Assembly: GCA_002683825.1 (NCBI GenBank)
Contig: NYUD01000069.1
Span: 1-64,000, forward strand
Source: Planctomycetota bacterium
GTDB lineage: Bacteria > Planctomycetota > UBA1135 > GCA-002686595
Direction of reading: 5' to 3'
DNA: 64,000 nt
Under the pieces are notes generated by a model. The model saw only the letters and a list, made by a program, of their open reading frames with translations, ran no database searches and was not told the DNA's origin. This document shows positions 36,537 through 44,715 of the stretch, piece by piece. The translations under genes and the position numbers were made by a program. The stretch's first letter is position 1, and each line of letters starts with the position of its first letter.

Positions 36537-36829
36537 CTATCCCTTGCAAGGAATCTGTCGGGGCGGCAGTTCTTTCGGCACGCTCCCTCCATCAAGGCGT
36601 CGGATCGCATCCAAAGCGGGGAAAGGGCGGCATCGGCGGAGGTCCCCCGCGGTTGGTGTAGTCGAAGATGCGAATCGGATCCGTGATGCCGACCCAGCCG
36701 TCGTCGTTCACGCCGGCGGCCTCGAGGAGGCTGCACCGGAAGCGGCGGTCCCGTGAAAAGGTGCTCGAGGATCCGCATGCCGTCCGCTGTATCGACGAGT
36801 CCATCTTCGTCGAGGCTCCACGCGCGAGC
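36537..36829 (-). pseudogene. Dockerin/EF-hand-like C-terminal fragment with two frameshifts
   Basis: Reading the minus strand gives SLDEDGLVDTADGMRILEHL followed by FTGPPLP in one frame. The sequence then continues one base later as RCSLLEAAGVNDDGWVG and ITDPIRIF...GGPPPMPPFPRFGCDPTP, and after an extra T continues as DGGSVPKELPPRQIPCKG to a stop (36537-36539). Together these are the paired DxDGxxDxxDxxxxLxxLFxGPP...CDPTPD repeats found at the C-termini of secreted planctomycete proteins. Two frame changes, near 36735 and 36594, and a stop upstream (about 36830) show the gene is dead or that the assembly has errors there. Only the last ~95 codons are left. Confidence 0.7.
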
Positions 36830-36831
36830 CT

Positions 36832-36883
36832 ACTCATCTTATCGCCGAATTTTCCAGGCTATCGATCATCGGCGAAGATGAGT
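36832..36883. repeat. Long stem-loop near the di-heme gene end
   Basis: ACTCATCTT (36832-36840) pairs with AAGATGAGT (36875-36883) and CGCCGA (36843-36848) with TCGGCG (36869-36874), leaving a 2-nt bulge and a 20-nt loop. It has no T-run on either side. It lies 118 bp after the di-heme gene stop and next to the pseudogene; a transcript-end structure is possible. Confidence 0.5.
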
Positions 36884-37000
36884 GGGCTGCTACGAAGTCC
36901 GGGGGGGACAATTAGTGTGGATCGGCTGCCTTTGCAGCCGCAGCGACCGCGCAGGCTGTGCGCGGGCCGAGGAAAGATTCCGGGGCCCGATCAATAGCGC

Positions 37001-38545
37001 CTATAGACCTCTGTTGGGTTTTTTCGGCGCACGCAGCGTATCGAGGAACGCCAACATGTCGGTCTGGTCGGCCTGCGACATGGACTGGAAGGAGCTCGCC
37101 GAGGCCGCCGCATCGTTACCGTGTGCTTCGATGGCCTCGCTGATCGACAGCTTGCTGCCGTCGTGCATGTACGGCGCGGTGTCGGCGATGCCCCACAGAC
37201 GCGGCGTGATGAAGAGGTCGGACAAGGGGTCTCCCGGCGTCGGGTCCGACGTACCGACATCGTGGCGCTTGAGGTCGGAATACAAAGGGACGGTGACGCC
37301 GCCAATACCGCTTGCCTTGAAGCCGGCCGACCCACCCTTGAGTCTTACGCTCAGAAACACGTTGGCCCAGGGATCTTCCAATATCTCCGGATAAGCGATC
37401 GGCAGGAACTCGTTCCTCGTTTCCATTTCCGGGATATGACACTCGGCACAGCCGACGTCGTGGAAGTTCTGCCGACCCCGGCTTACCTGCTGTTGATTTC
37501 CTCTGATCTCGCGGGGTTTCTCTGTCAGCGCCTGGAAGACGTGCATCGCACTCAACTCCCCCGGCTTGATCTCGTTGTAGACACCGTCCCCGTCGTCGTC
37601 GATATCTACGCCATCGTCCGGCATGCCGTCATCGTTGAGGTCGTCCGTGACCTCTTCGGCCTGCATGCCGTGATGGAAGGCCATTGCGCCGGTGTCGAAC
37701 GCCCGCAGCGTAGGGACGTTGCCCTTGCGTCCGAAGGGCTTGACCACCAGGTCCGTGTCAATTCCCACAACGTCGGAGAAAACGAGGGATACGCCATCGT
37801 ATACGAGGGTCCCGAAGTTCACACCGTGCGTATCCAGAGAGTAAGGCGTGTTTGCATCACCCAGGGCCATGTCTTTGATGTCTTGGAGGTCCACGGTCAT
37901 CTCCTTGGCCAGGAGTTCGACGCCGCCCGATCCCCACACGAACGGCGGATTGATCAAGCGGCCGATATATTCGGCGTAACCATTGCCGGCTTGATCGGGC
38001 ACATCGAAGTAGCTGGAGGGGAAGGCCGTGGCAGCAATGCCGCCGACTCCACCGACCGCGAAGGTGGCCGGGATCGAGCGGTTGCTACGGACGCTGTGGC
38101 ATTCGAGGCAAGTCTGTGAGTCCAGACCGTTGACGCGCATGAAGACGCCGTTGTCGCCCACTGTCACACGATTGCCCGGGGTAGTAGCCGAACCCATGGG
38201 GTCCGAAGGACCATCGCCCATTCCGTCGAACTCATTGAAGGGGGTCGAGAAGATCTCCATCCCCTTCCTGCGAATTTCCTTCAGCGTCATGCCGCCTCCG
38301 GTGATGTCGTCCTGACTGATGCGATCATCACCGAGCGCCGGGCCCGTTCCGGGCGGGTGGGTCATCGGCGGAACGGCCGTGGAAATGCCGCTTGGTGATG
38401 GATCTTGCTTTACAGGGATCGATGCGGCGGGCGTCGCGTTGACCGCATCCCTCGTGATCGGGGGGGGGCCGTCTTGAGCTCTCGTCGTGGATCCCAGAGG
38501 GAGGATGAGAGAGAGGGAGAGGGCGAGCGTGAAGTGCTCTTGCAT
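37001..38545 (-). CDS. Di-heme cytochrome c peroxidase/DUF1111-like oxidoreductase
   Basis: 514 residues from the ATG at 38543-38545, chosen because GGAG lies 8 nt upstream and a signal peptide follows (HFTLALSLSLILPLG). The open frame continues far upstream but is low-complexity there. Two heme-binding motifs, CLECH (about 150) and CAECH (about 360), and the late motif TAPYMHDGSK place it in the di-heme peroxidase/MauG/DUF1111 superfamily, periplasmic redox enzymes acting on peroxide or thiol-like substrates. The insert DLNDDGMPDDGVDIDDDGDG between the hemes looks like a calcium-binding acidic loop. It is preceded by the G-run repeat at 38591-38619 in its leader. Confidence 0.83.
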   Translation of the reverse strand: MQEHFTLALSLSLILPLGSTTRAQDGPPPITRDAVNATPAASIPVKQDPSPSGISTAVPPMTHPPGTGPALGDDRISQDDITGGGMTLKEIRRKGMEIFSTPFNEFDGMGDGPSDPMGSATTPGNRVTVGDNGVFMRVNGLDSQTCLECHSVRSNRSIPATFAVGGVGGIAATAFPSSYFDVPDQAGNGYAEYIGRLINPPFVWGSGGVELLAKEMTVDLQDIKDMALGDANTPYSLDTHGVNFGTLVYDGVSLVFSDVVGIDTDLVVKPFGRKGNVPTLRAFDTGAMAFHHGMQAEEVTDDLNDDGMPDDGVDIDDDGDGVYNEIKPGELSAMHVFQALTEKPREIRGNQQQVSRGRQNFHDVGCAECHIPEMETRNEFLPIAYPEILEDPWANVFLSVRLKGGSAGFKASGIGGVTVPLYSDLKRHDVGTSDPTPGDPLSDLFITPRLWGIADTAPYMHDGSKLSISEAIEAHGNDAAASASSFQSMSQADQTDMLAFLDTLRAPKKPNRGL

Positions 38546-39121
38546 GGCTGTTGCTCCGGGGGGAGGGTGCGATGGCTTGGGGGATAGAGCGGGGGGTTGG
38601 GGGTTGGGGGTTGGGGGGGTGGAAGGGAAAGGGGAGGCAACCCTTCTCACCGCCCTGACTGAAGCGCAAATTCCCTGCCGAAGGGGTATGCGAAACATTT
38701 TCTCGCCCAAAAATCTGGGGCGATCTCTCCTTGCGGGCCCCCTATCACGCATCCATACAATGCGCATTCGTCCTGGAGACCGAATAGGGTCGCATCGACA
38801 CCGTCGGCCAGGCCCGAGTTCGTAGCTCCCTGGAGTGCAGCATTGAGACCCGTATTCACGCCCTTTGGACCCTGCCCTCGAACGCATCCGGCCGGGATCC
38901 CCACCTAGCCAGCAACCTCGGGCGCCTCCGCCTCGGTTGCTGGGGGGCTCGCAACCGATGCCGGTGCCCCGTCTGGGCGAAAGATGCCCTTACGAATACA
39001 AATTTCTGGCAAGTGAAGCCTGGGTAACGGAGCCCCACCGGCTCAAGTTCCCCACCGGGACCCGGCCGACACAGGGAGCGGGCGGCTTCACACAGCTCCG
39101 GCCCTTCTTGTGCGAAAAACG
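38546..39121. other. Divergent intergenic region, 576 bp
   Basis: Contains the G-run repeat (38591-38619) and a 9-bp inverted repeat CCAGCAACC/GGTTGCTGG (38909-38917 and 38935-38943). The rest shows no gene I can support. One minus-strand frame of 85 codons (38647-38904, GTG start) has protein-like composition (GLADGVDATLFGLQDECALY) but no recognisable match or good start, so it is only a possible remnant. Confidence 0.45.
38591..38619 (+). repeat. Telomere-like G-run repeat, potential G-quadruplex
   Basis: Four runs of 5 to 7 G separated by TT: G6 (38591-38596), G5 (38599-38603), G5 (38606-38610) and G7 (38613-38619). This meets the G-quadruplex pattern with minimal loops. It lies 46-74 bp upstream of the di-heme gene start, on the template strand of that gene, so the mRNA leader would be C-rich. 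Confidence 0.8.
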
Positions 39122-41575
39122 ATGAAACTTAGTCCAAGCTCGCCGAATCGAGGCGCTTACGCAAAGGGCCCGGCGCTCGCACTCCTTGCACTGTTCGTCG
39201 GCTGCACGAATGCGGGTGAGCCCTTCATGGATTTGACGCCGCCCTCGATCCTCGGCATCCAGGTCTACACGGATTCGGCCGGTAATGCTGCGATCGCCTG
39301 GTCCACCGACGAAACGGCGCTCTGGAGCGTCGAGTATGGACTGACCATGGCCTACGGCAGCACGGTCCAGGGAAATACACCGGCGACGTCGCACTTCGCC
39401 ATCCTCACCGGGCTCATCGACGACGCCGACTACCACTGCAGGATCCTCTGCACCGACGCGGACGGAAATGAGAGCGATTCAGGTGACATCACTTTCCAGC
39501 AGGGCGTGACCGGCAACGACCAGACGGCCCCGGCGATCACGATGGTCGACGTCTCCGTGCCGGGCGGTGGAACCGCAATTGTCTCCTGGACGACGGACGA
39601 ACTGTCGACGGGCCGGCTGGAATACGGGACGACGAGCGCCTACGGCACGACGATCACCGTGGGACCACCGCGCGCCACCGAGCACACCGTCGGGTTGATG
39701 GGCCTCGACCTCGACACGGCCTATCACTTCGCAATCACGGCGACGGACTTGCTCTCGAATTCCGGCTCGACCAACGACGACACCTTCTACAGCGGTGCTT
39801 CACCAAACGCCCCCGACATTCAGGGCAACCTCGTGACCTGGTGTCCACTGACCCTATCCTTCCACGGACCGACCGCTTCCGAAACCGACGACGCGCCCAA
39901 TCCTTTCCTCGACTACCGCCTCACGGTCGACTTCGCCGGCCCTTCCGGTCAGATGGCCACCGCGCACGGTTTTTTCGACGGCGACGGAAACGGTGGAGGC
40001 ACGGGCGACGTCTGGCGTGTGCATTTCGCGCCGGACGAGGGTGGAGTCTGGTCCTACACCGCACACTTCGTACAAGGCGCGGATGTCGCCATCGATCTGT
40101 CACCCGGCTCCGGTACGCCCACGGACTTCGATGGCGAGACAGGAACGGTCACCATCGCGCCGGTCGATGCCGGCGGCGAGGGCTTCTATAAGTGGGGCTT
40201 GCTCGAGTACGTCGGCGCGCACTACCTGAAGTTCCGCGACGGCCCGTACTTCCTGAAGATGGGCTGCGACAGTCCGGAGAACCTTCTGGCCTACAAGGGC
40301 TTCGACAACACGATCGACCAGGGCGGAAACTCCACACAGGGACTCGAGAACGGTCTGCACCGCTATCAACCCCACATCCCTGACTGGGGTCCGGGCGGCC
40401 TCGGTGACTCCACCGACCCGTTCTTCACCAGCGCCGACACGGGATACGACTCGAAAGGGATCGTCGGGGCGCTCAACTACCTGTCCTCGATGAACGTCAA
40501 CTCCGTCTACTTCCTGCCCATGAACCTGGGAGGCGACGGCCAGGAGGTCTGCCCCTTCGTCGGCTACTCCAACACCACCTACGCCAAGACCCACTACGAC
40601 ATCAGCAAGCTATACCAGTGGGACCAGATCTTCGAGCACGCGACCTCGAAGGGCATCCTGCTCCACTTCGTCCTGGCGGAAACCGAAGCGGCCAACCGCA
40701 ACTGGCTGGACAACGGCACCCTCGGCATCGAACGCAAGCTCTTCTATCGCGAGATGGTCGCGCGCTTCGGTCACGCCCTCGCCATCAAGTGGAACCTCTC
40801 CGAGGAATGCCTCTACGCCGTCACCGATTCGCGGGCCTTCGCGGGATACATCCAGTCCGTCGATCCCTACGACCACCCCATCGGTTTTCACACCTACTCG
40901 CTCCCCGCGGACGGAGGAAACAATGACTGGAGCGCGGTCCTCGGGGACACGCGCTTCAGCACCAACTCCACTCAGAGCAACGTCTCTTTCGCCGGAGGTC
41001 ACGTCGAAGTCTGGCGCCAGAACTCCGCCAACGCCGGCCACAAGTGGGTCGTCGAGATCGACGAAATCACCACCGGCCTCACCGACGTCAACGCCACCGC
41101 CCTCCGTCAACGCGGCCTCTACGACGTGCTCTTCAGCGGAGGCGGCATCGAGTGGTACTTCGGTTACGTCTCCCTTCCCCTCGGAGGAGACCTCCGTGTC
41201 GAGGACTTCCGTACGCGCCAGGACATGTGGCAATACGGTTGGTACGCTCGCCGCTTCATGGAAGAGAATCTCCCTTTCTGGGAGATGCAGCCGGCCGACG
41301 CTCTCGTCAACGGCGAGTCCTTCCACTCCGACGGCACCGGTGCGGAGGTCTTCATCAAGCCCAACGACACCTATGCCGTCTACTTCCCGGTCGCTTCCAG
41401 CACCGGAACACTCGATCTCTCCGCCGCGACGGGCACCTTCCAGCGTCGCTGGTTCGATCCGACGACCGGTCTCTTCGTCGGAACGCCCGACGCCCTCACC
41501 GGTGGCGGAATCGTGAACGTCGGCCCCCCACCGAACAGTCCCGGAATGGATTGGGTGATGCTGCTCGAACGCTAG
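39122..41575 (+). CDS. DUF5060 lipoprotein with glycoside-hydrolase-like TIM barrel
   Basis: 817 residues from the ATG at 39122. The signal ends in the lipobox FVGC (Cys28), so it is surface- or periplasm-anchored. Two fibronectin-like domains follow (about 40-130 and 135-225, with VEYGLTMAYG and LEYGTTSAYG), then a DUF5060 beta-domain (about 245-350, WRVHFAPDEGGVWSY), a TIM-barrel of the DUF4038/collagen-binding group (about 365-720, with HYLKFRDGPYFLK and IKWNLSEECL), and a C-terminal putative collagen-binding domain (about 725-815). Proteins of this build are taken to be polysaccharide-active; no substrate is established. The in-frame TTG at 39110 is less likely. Confidence 0.82.
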   Translation: MKLSPSSPNRGAYAKGPALALLALFVGCTNAGEPFMDLTPPSILGIQVYTDSAGNAAIAWSTDETALWSVEYGLTMAYGSTVQGNTPATSHFAILTGLIDDADYHCRILCTDADGNESDSGDITFQQGVTGNDQTAPAITMVDVSVPGGGTAIVSWTTDELSTGRLEYGTTSAYGTTITVGPPRATEHTVGLMGLDLDTAYHFAITATDLLSNSGSTNDDTFYSGASPNAPDIQGNLVTWCPLTLSFHGPTASETDDAPNPFLDYRLTVDFAGPSGQMATAHGFFDGDGNGGGTGDVWRVHFAPDEGGVWSYTAHFVQGADVAIDLSPGSGTPTDFDGETGTVTIAPVDAGGEGFYKWGLLEYVGAHYLKFRDGPYFLKMGCDSPENLLAYKGFDNTIDQGGNSTQGLENGLHRYQPHIPDWGPGGLGDSTDPFFTSADTGYDSKGIVGALNYLSSMNVNSVYFLPMNLGGDGQEVCPFVGYSNTTYAKTHYDISKLYQWDQIFEHATSKGILLHFVLAETEAANRNWLDNGTLGIERKLFYREMVARFGHALAIKWNLSEECLYAVTDSRAFAGYIQSVDPYDHPIGFHTYSLPADGGNNDWSAVLGDTRFSTNSTQSNVSFAGGHVEVWRQNSANAGHKWVVEIDEITTGLTDVNATALRQRGLYDVLFSGGGIEWYFGYVSLPLGGDLRVEDFRTRQDMWQYGWYARRFMEENLPFWEMQPADALVNGESFHSDGTGAEVFIKPNDTYAVYFPVASSTGTLDLSAATGTFQRRWFDPTTGLFVGTPDALTGGGIVNVGPPPNSPGMDWVMLLER

Positions 41576-42086
41576 ACACCTGGCGCAACGAGAGGACACC
41601 TGTCCGCGAACCGACGTCCTTCAGAGACTCATCATCGAGCGCTCAAGGAAGTGAGGTAAGTCGAGCGACGACCGTGGAAGAAGGAGCCCGGCTGCCACAG
41701 CCAAGGCGCCGTCGAGAACGCCTTCCACGGGTACAGACCGATCACCGGGGAGTGGGCTCGTGCCCCTCATCCGAGGGCGCAGGAGACCGAGGCGTCGATC
41801 GACTGCATCCGACCGAAACGGGTGATCGAGGTGGGTAGGGGAAAACCGGGGCCTTGCGGCCGACGTTCGTCGAGGCGGCGAGATGAGCCCTCTGCTGTCC
41901 GTTCCGTGGGGAGGAGCGGCGTGTGGCCGAATCGGGGGCTGACGGTCGTTTGCGTGCGCATGCGCTTGTCATCGCCATCAACAGAGTTTCTGGACAGGAC
42001 AGGGTTGCACGTTCTGCAGGGAGGCGACACGATCTGGCGATCATCGCGGATTGTCCCGCGCCCGACCGAGACCGGAGGACCCGACC
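41576..42086. other. Intergenic region, 511 bp
   Basis: No gene with recognisable sequence. The end carries the strong GGAGGA Shine-Dalgarno of the next gene (about 42075-42080). A plus-strand stretch near 41690-41760 reads GAVENAFHGYRPITGEW in one frame, but I recognise no family, so it is not called. Confidence 0.4.
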
Positions 42087-44513
42087 ATGCGCATGCGCCT
42101 TCCCCGTCCCTTTCAGGCTGTTGCGACGGCGGCCGTCCTCTCCCTGCCGGTCGCCGGATCCGATCTGACCGTGGACGGACTGCTCGTGTCCGAAGTGATC
42201 CTCGGCGAGTCGGTCCATATCGAGATCACCGGAACGCCGGGTAAGATCCCTGTCCTGCTCGCTGACCTACAGCCGGGACCGACGTTCCTCCTGGGGCAGT
42301 TCTTACCGATCGGTTTTTCGCCGTTCCTGCAGGTGAGACCGCAACAGATCCTTTCCCCCGCGGGTGTCACGTCCTTCGACTTCGACGTGCCGATCCACCC
42401 GCTCCTGGCGAACCGAGACGTTTACTTGCTAGCGGTCGTGCTAGACGAGGCCGCGCCCTTCGGCCTGGACTTCAGCAACGGCGCTCAGTTCCGGACCCTG
42501 GACGCCCCGGCCGCGGGGTCGGTCCAGGGCGCCGTCGTCGGACGCACCGTCTTGCTCGATGGCTCCGACGCAGCCCAAGGCGAGGGAACTCCAAAGCCGG
42601 GGTTCAGTCTGCTCTGGAGTCTCGTCTCCAAGCCTTTGCAAAGCCAGGCGTTGATCGAGAACCCAACCCAGCCCTTCGCAACGTTCACACCGGACGTGCC
42701 GGGCGACTACACGGCACACCTGCAGGTTTTCTCGGCTCAAGCCGGGCCCTACGAATCCGACACCACCGTGCACGCCTGGAGCGTTACCACCACACCCCAT
42801 GAAGACGGCGGCATCTCCATCGCGCCGTCCTACGATCTCTACGGAGAGATCGAGGGGCCTACACCCATGGCGCTAACCCTCGACGGCCAGCCCCTCGCCC
42901 TGGCCCCGAACGGTTCGTTTGGACCGATTCCCGTCCACGTCAGCGCCGCCGAAGTGGGGCAGGGATTGCACTTCCGCCTGACCCATCCCGATGGGGCGAC
43001 CGCGAACCACCACATGACCCTGTTCCAGGGCTTCCCGTTGCTGTTCGAGAACCCCTCCAACTTCTCTCTCTCGGCGCGGCTCGACCAGTCCGGCCTTTCC
43101 AAGCTCGCCGTTGTCGGGGAGGCCGAGCTCGAAGCGTACGACCTGGGGGCGGTTCTTCTGACTCTCCCCCCGCAGGAGGTCGCCAACGACGAGGGGCCCT
43201 TCGGGTTCACTTACTTCTCGGCCACGGTCGATTTCACATCCATGAGCTACGACCCGGACATGGATCTGGCCCTCAACGCGACCCCCTCCGGCATCCACGC
43301 TGACGTCTCCATGTACGACATCCGGGCCGATTTCGACGTCTACGGCGTTGTGCTCGAGATCCCGTACTTCCTGAACGGATACATCACCACGAGCCCGACC
43401 ACGATCTCGACCGACATGGTGGCCTCCCCTCAAAACGGCTTCATCGACGTCACCCTCAACAACCTGGTGGTGAATCGAGCCAACTTCGACTTCGAGCTGA
43501 CCGGCTTCATCGGCACCCTGGCCGAGGTGTTCGTGATCGAGAGCGCAATCAAGGAACAGGTGGAGGACACCATCGCGAGCGAGATTCACAATCAGCTGGG
43601 GCCCGCGATGGAGGAGATCCTGAATTCGTTCGTTCTGGCGGGAAACCTCGAGCCGCTCCTCGGCATCGACGTGAACATAGATGCCCCGATCGCGGGTGTG
43701 GTCAACGACTCCTCCGGTGTGACCATCCGCCTCGATGGCAGCGCGAGCGTCGGTGTGCCCAACCCCGGCTCACCGCCCGTTCTACGGTACCGAGGCACCC
43801 CTTCTCTGGCGCCGATGTTCGCTTCGACCACCCCGGGCGGCCAGCCCTACGAGGCGGCGCTTTCGGTTTCCGACGACTTCGTGAACCAGGTGCTCGCAGC
43901 GTGCACGGCGGCCGGGCTCCTCGATGGCGACCTGAGCTCGCTCTTTCCCGATGACGGAAAAGTGCCTCTCACCCTGACTTCCGACGATGTCGCCTTGCTC
44001 TTCCCGGATGCGGGTTTCGAACACTTCACCGAGGGCACATCGGTGCGACTCCAGGCGCACGGCACGGTTCCCCCGGTGCTCACACTGGACGAGCCTGCCG
44101 ACGGCATGGGCTCGGTTCGTCTCGACAACCTGGAGGTGGAGTTCGAAGTAGAAACACCCTACGGCGCCCTCCCCATGCTCACCGTGGCTTTGTCGGGTGT
44201 GGCCGTGGTGGACATGTTCCTCGCTCCCGACGCGACCCTCGAACTCGCCGTGACCGACAGCATGCTCGAACTCAGCGTGCTGCGGATCTACCCCGGTACC
44301 GATCCGGTCGCCATGGACGGGCAGGTGCAGTACTTGAACGACCTCTTCGCCTTCGCGATCCCCGGTCTGCTCGATACCATCGGCACCATCCCGCTGCCGT
44401 CGCTCGAGGCGGCGGGCCTCGGCATTATCCCCACCGAGGCAAACCTTTTCGGTCTGGGCGGTCTCCAACTCGGCCTCTTCGGAACGTTGTTGCTCGTCCC
44501 CGCCGGTGGGTGA
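42087..44513 (+). CDS. Large secreted protein resembling BPI/TULIP lipid-binding proteins
   Basis: 808 residues from the ATG at 42087, with GGAGGA upstream and a signal peptide (about 1-24). Residues 25-240 are beta-sandwich-like. From about 300 the sequence alternates long amphipathic strands with a helix around 481-505 (IESAIKEQVEDTIASEI, then LGPAMEEILNSF). A second half begins about 590, with TLTSDDVALLFPDAG (about 629), PPVLTLDEP (about 670) and, near the end, LNDLFAFAIPGLLDTIG and IPLPSLEAAGLGI. That order and the final PLP-x-LxxxxLxI motif resemble the two TULIP barrels of BPI/LBP/CETP-type proteins. If right, it would hold lipid in an elongated pocket at the cell surface. This is inference from motif order, not a profile match. 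Confidence 0.55.
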   Translation: MRMRLPRPFQAVATAAVLSLPVAGSDLTVDGLLVSEVILGESVHIEITGTPGKIPVLLADLQPGPTFLLGQFLPIGFSPFLQVRPQQILSPAGVTSFDFDVPIHPLLANRDVYLLAVVLDEAAPFGLDFSNGAQFRTLDAPAAGSVQGAVVGRTVLLDGSDAAQGEGTPKPGFSLLWSLVSKPLQSQALIENPTQPFATFTPDVPGDYTAHLQVFSAQAGPYESDTTVHAWSVTTTPHEDGGISIAPSYDLYGEIEGPTPMALTLDGQPLALAPNGSFGPIPVHVSAAEVGQGLHFRLTHPDGATANHHMTLFQGFPLLFENPSNFSLSARLDQSGLSKLAVVGEAELEAYDLGAVLLTLPPQEVANDEGPFGFTYFSATVDFTSMSYDPDMDLALNATPSGIHADVSMYDIRADFDVYGVVLEIPYFLNGYITTSPTTISTDMVASPQNGFIDVTLNNLVVNRANFDFELTGFIGTLAEVFVIESAIKEQVEDTIASEIHNQLGPAMEEILNSFVLAGNLEPLLGIDVNIDAPIAGVVNDSSGVTIRLDGSASVGVPNPGSPPVLRYRGTPSLAPMFASTTPGGQPYEAALSVSDDFVNQVLAACTAAGLLDGDLSSLFPDDGKVPLTLTSDDVALLFPDAGFEHFTEGTSVRLQAHGTVPPVLTLDEPADGMGSVRLDNLEVEFEVETPYGALPMLTVALSGVAVVDMFLAPDATLELAVTDSMLELSVLRIYPGTDPVAMDGQVQYLNDLFAFAIPGLLDTIGTIPLPSLEAAGLGIIPTEANLFGLGGLQLGLFGTLLLVPAGG

Positions 44514-44531
44514 GACGGATAGGCGAAGGCT

Positions 44532-44569
44532 CGGCGTTGGTGCAGCGATCGACCGCTGCACCAACGCCG
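44532..44569. terminator. 16-bp perfect inverted repeat
   Basis: The 16 bases at 44532-44547 are exactly complementary to those at 44554-44569, with loop ATCGAC. It lies 18 bp after the TULIP-like gene stop and before the sugar operon. No U-run follows, so termination would rely on the stem alone or on Rho; it could also form a cruciform. Confidence 0.6.
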
Positions 44570-44715
44570 CAAGCAGCCTGGCCGGGTCCTCCTCCTGACC
44601 GGAGGCGCCTTGGGTTTTCGAGAGACACTCGGTTTTGATACACCACGTCTAGGGGGGACGGGGTTTCCGTCTTCCCGAGGTCTTTCACCCATTCCACCTC
44701 CCTTTGGAGCGACCG

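Noticed and set aside
37121-38119. 332-codon plus-strand frame opposite the di-heme protein
   Set aside because: The minus strand has both CXXCH motifs and a good Shine-Dalgarno; the plus frame has no motif.
40610-41599. 329-codon minus-strand frame opposite the DUF5060 gene
   Set aside because: Antisense shadow with Val/Glu/Gly bias; the plus strand is well supported.
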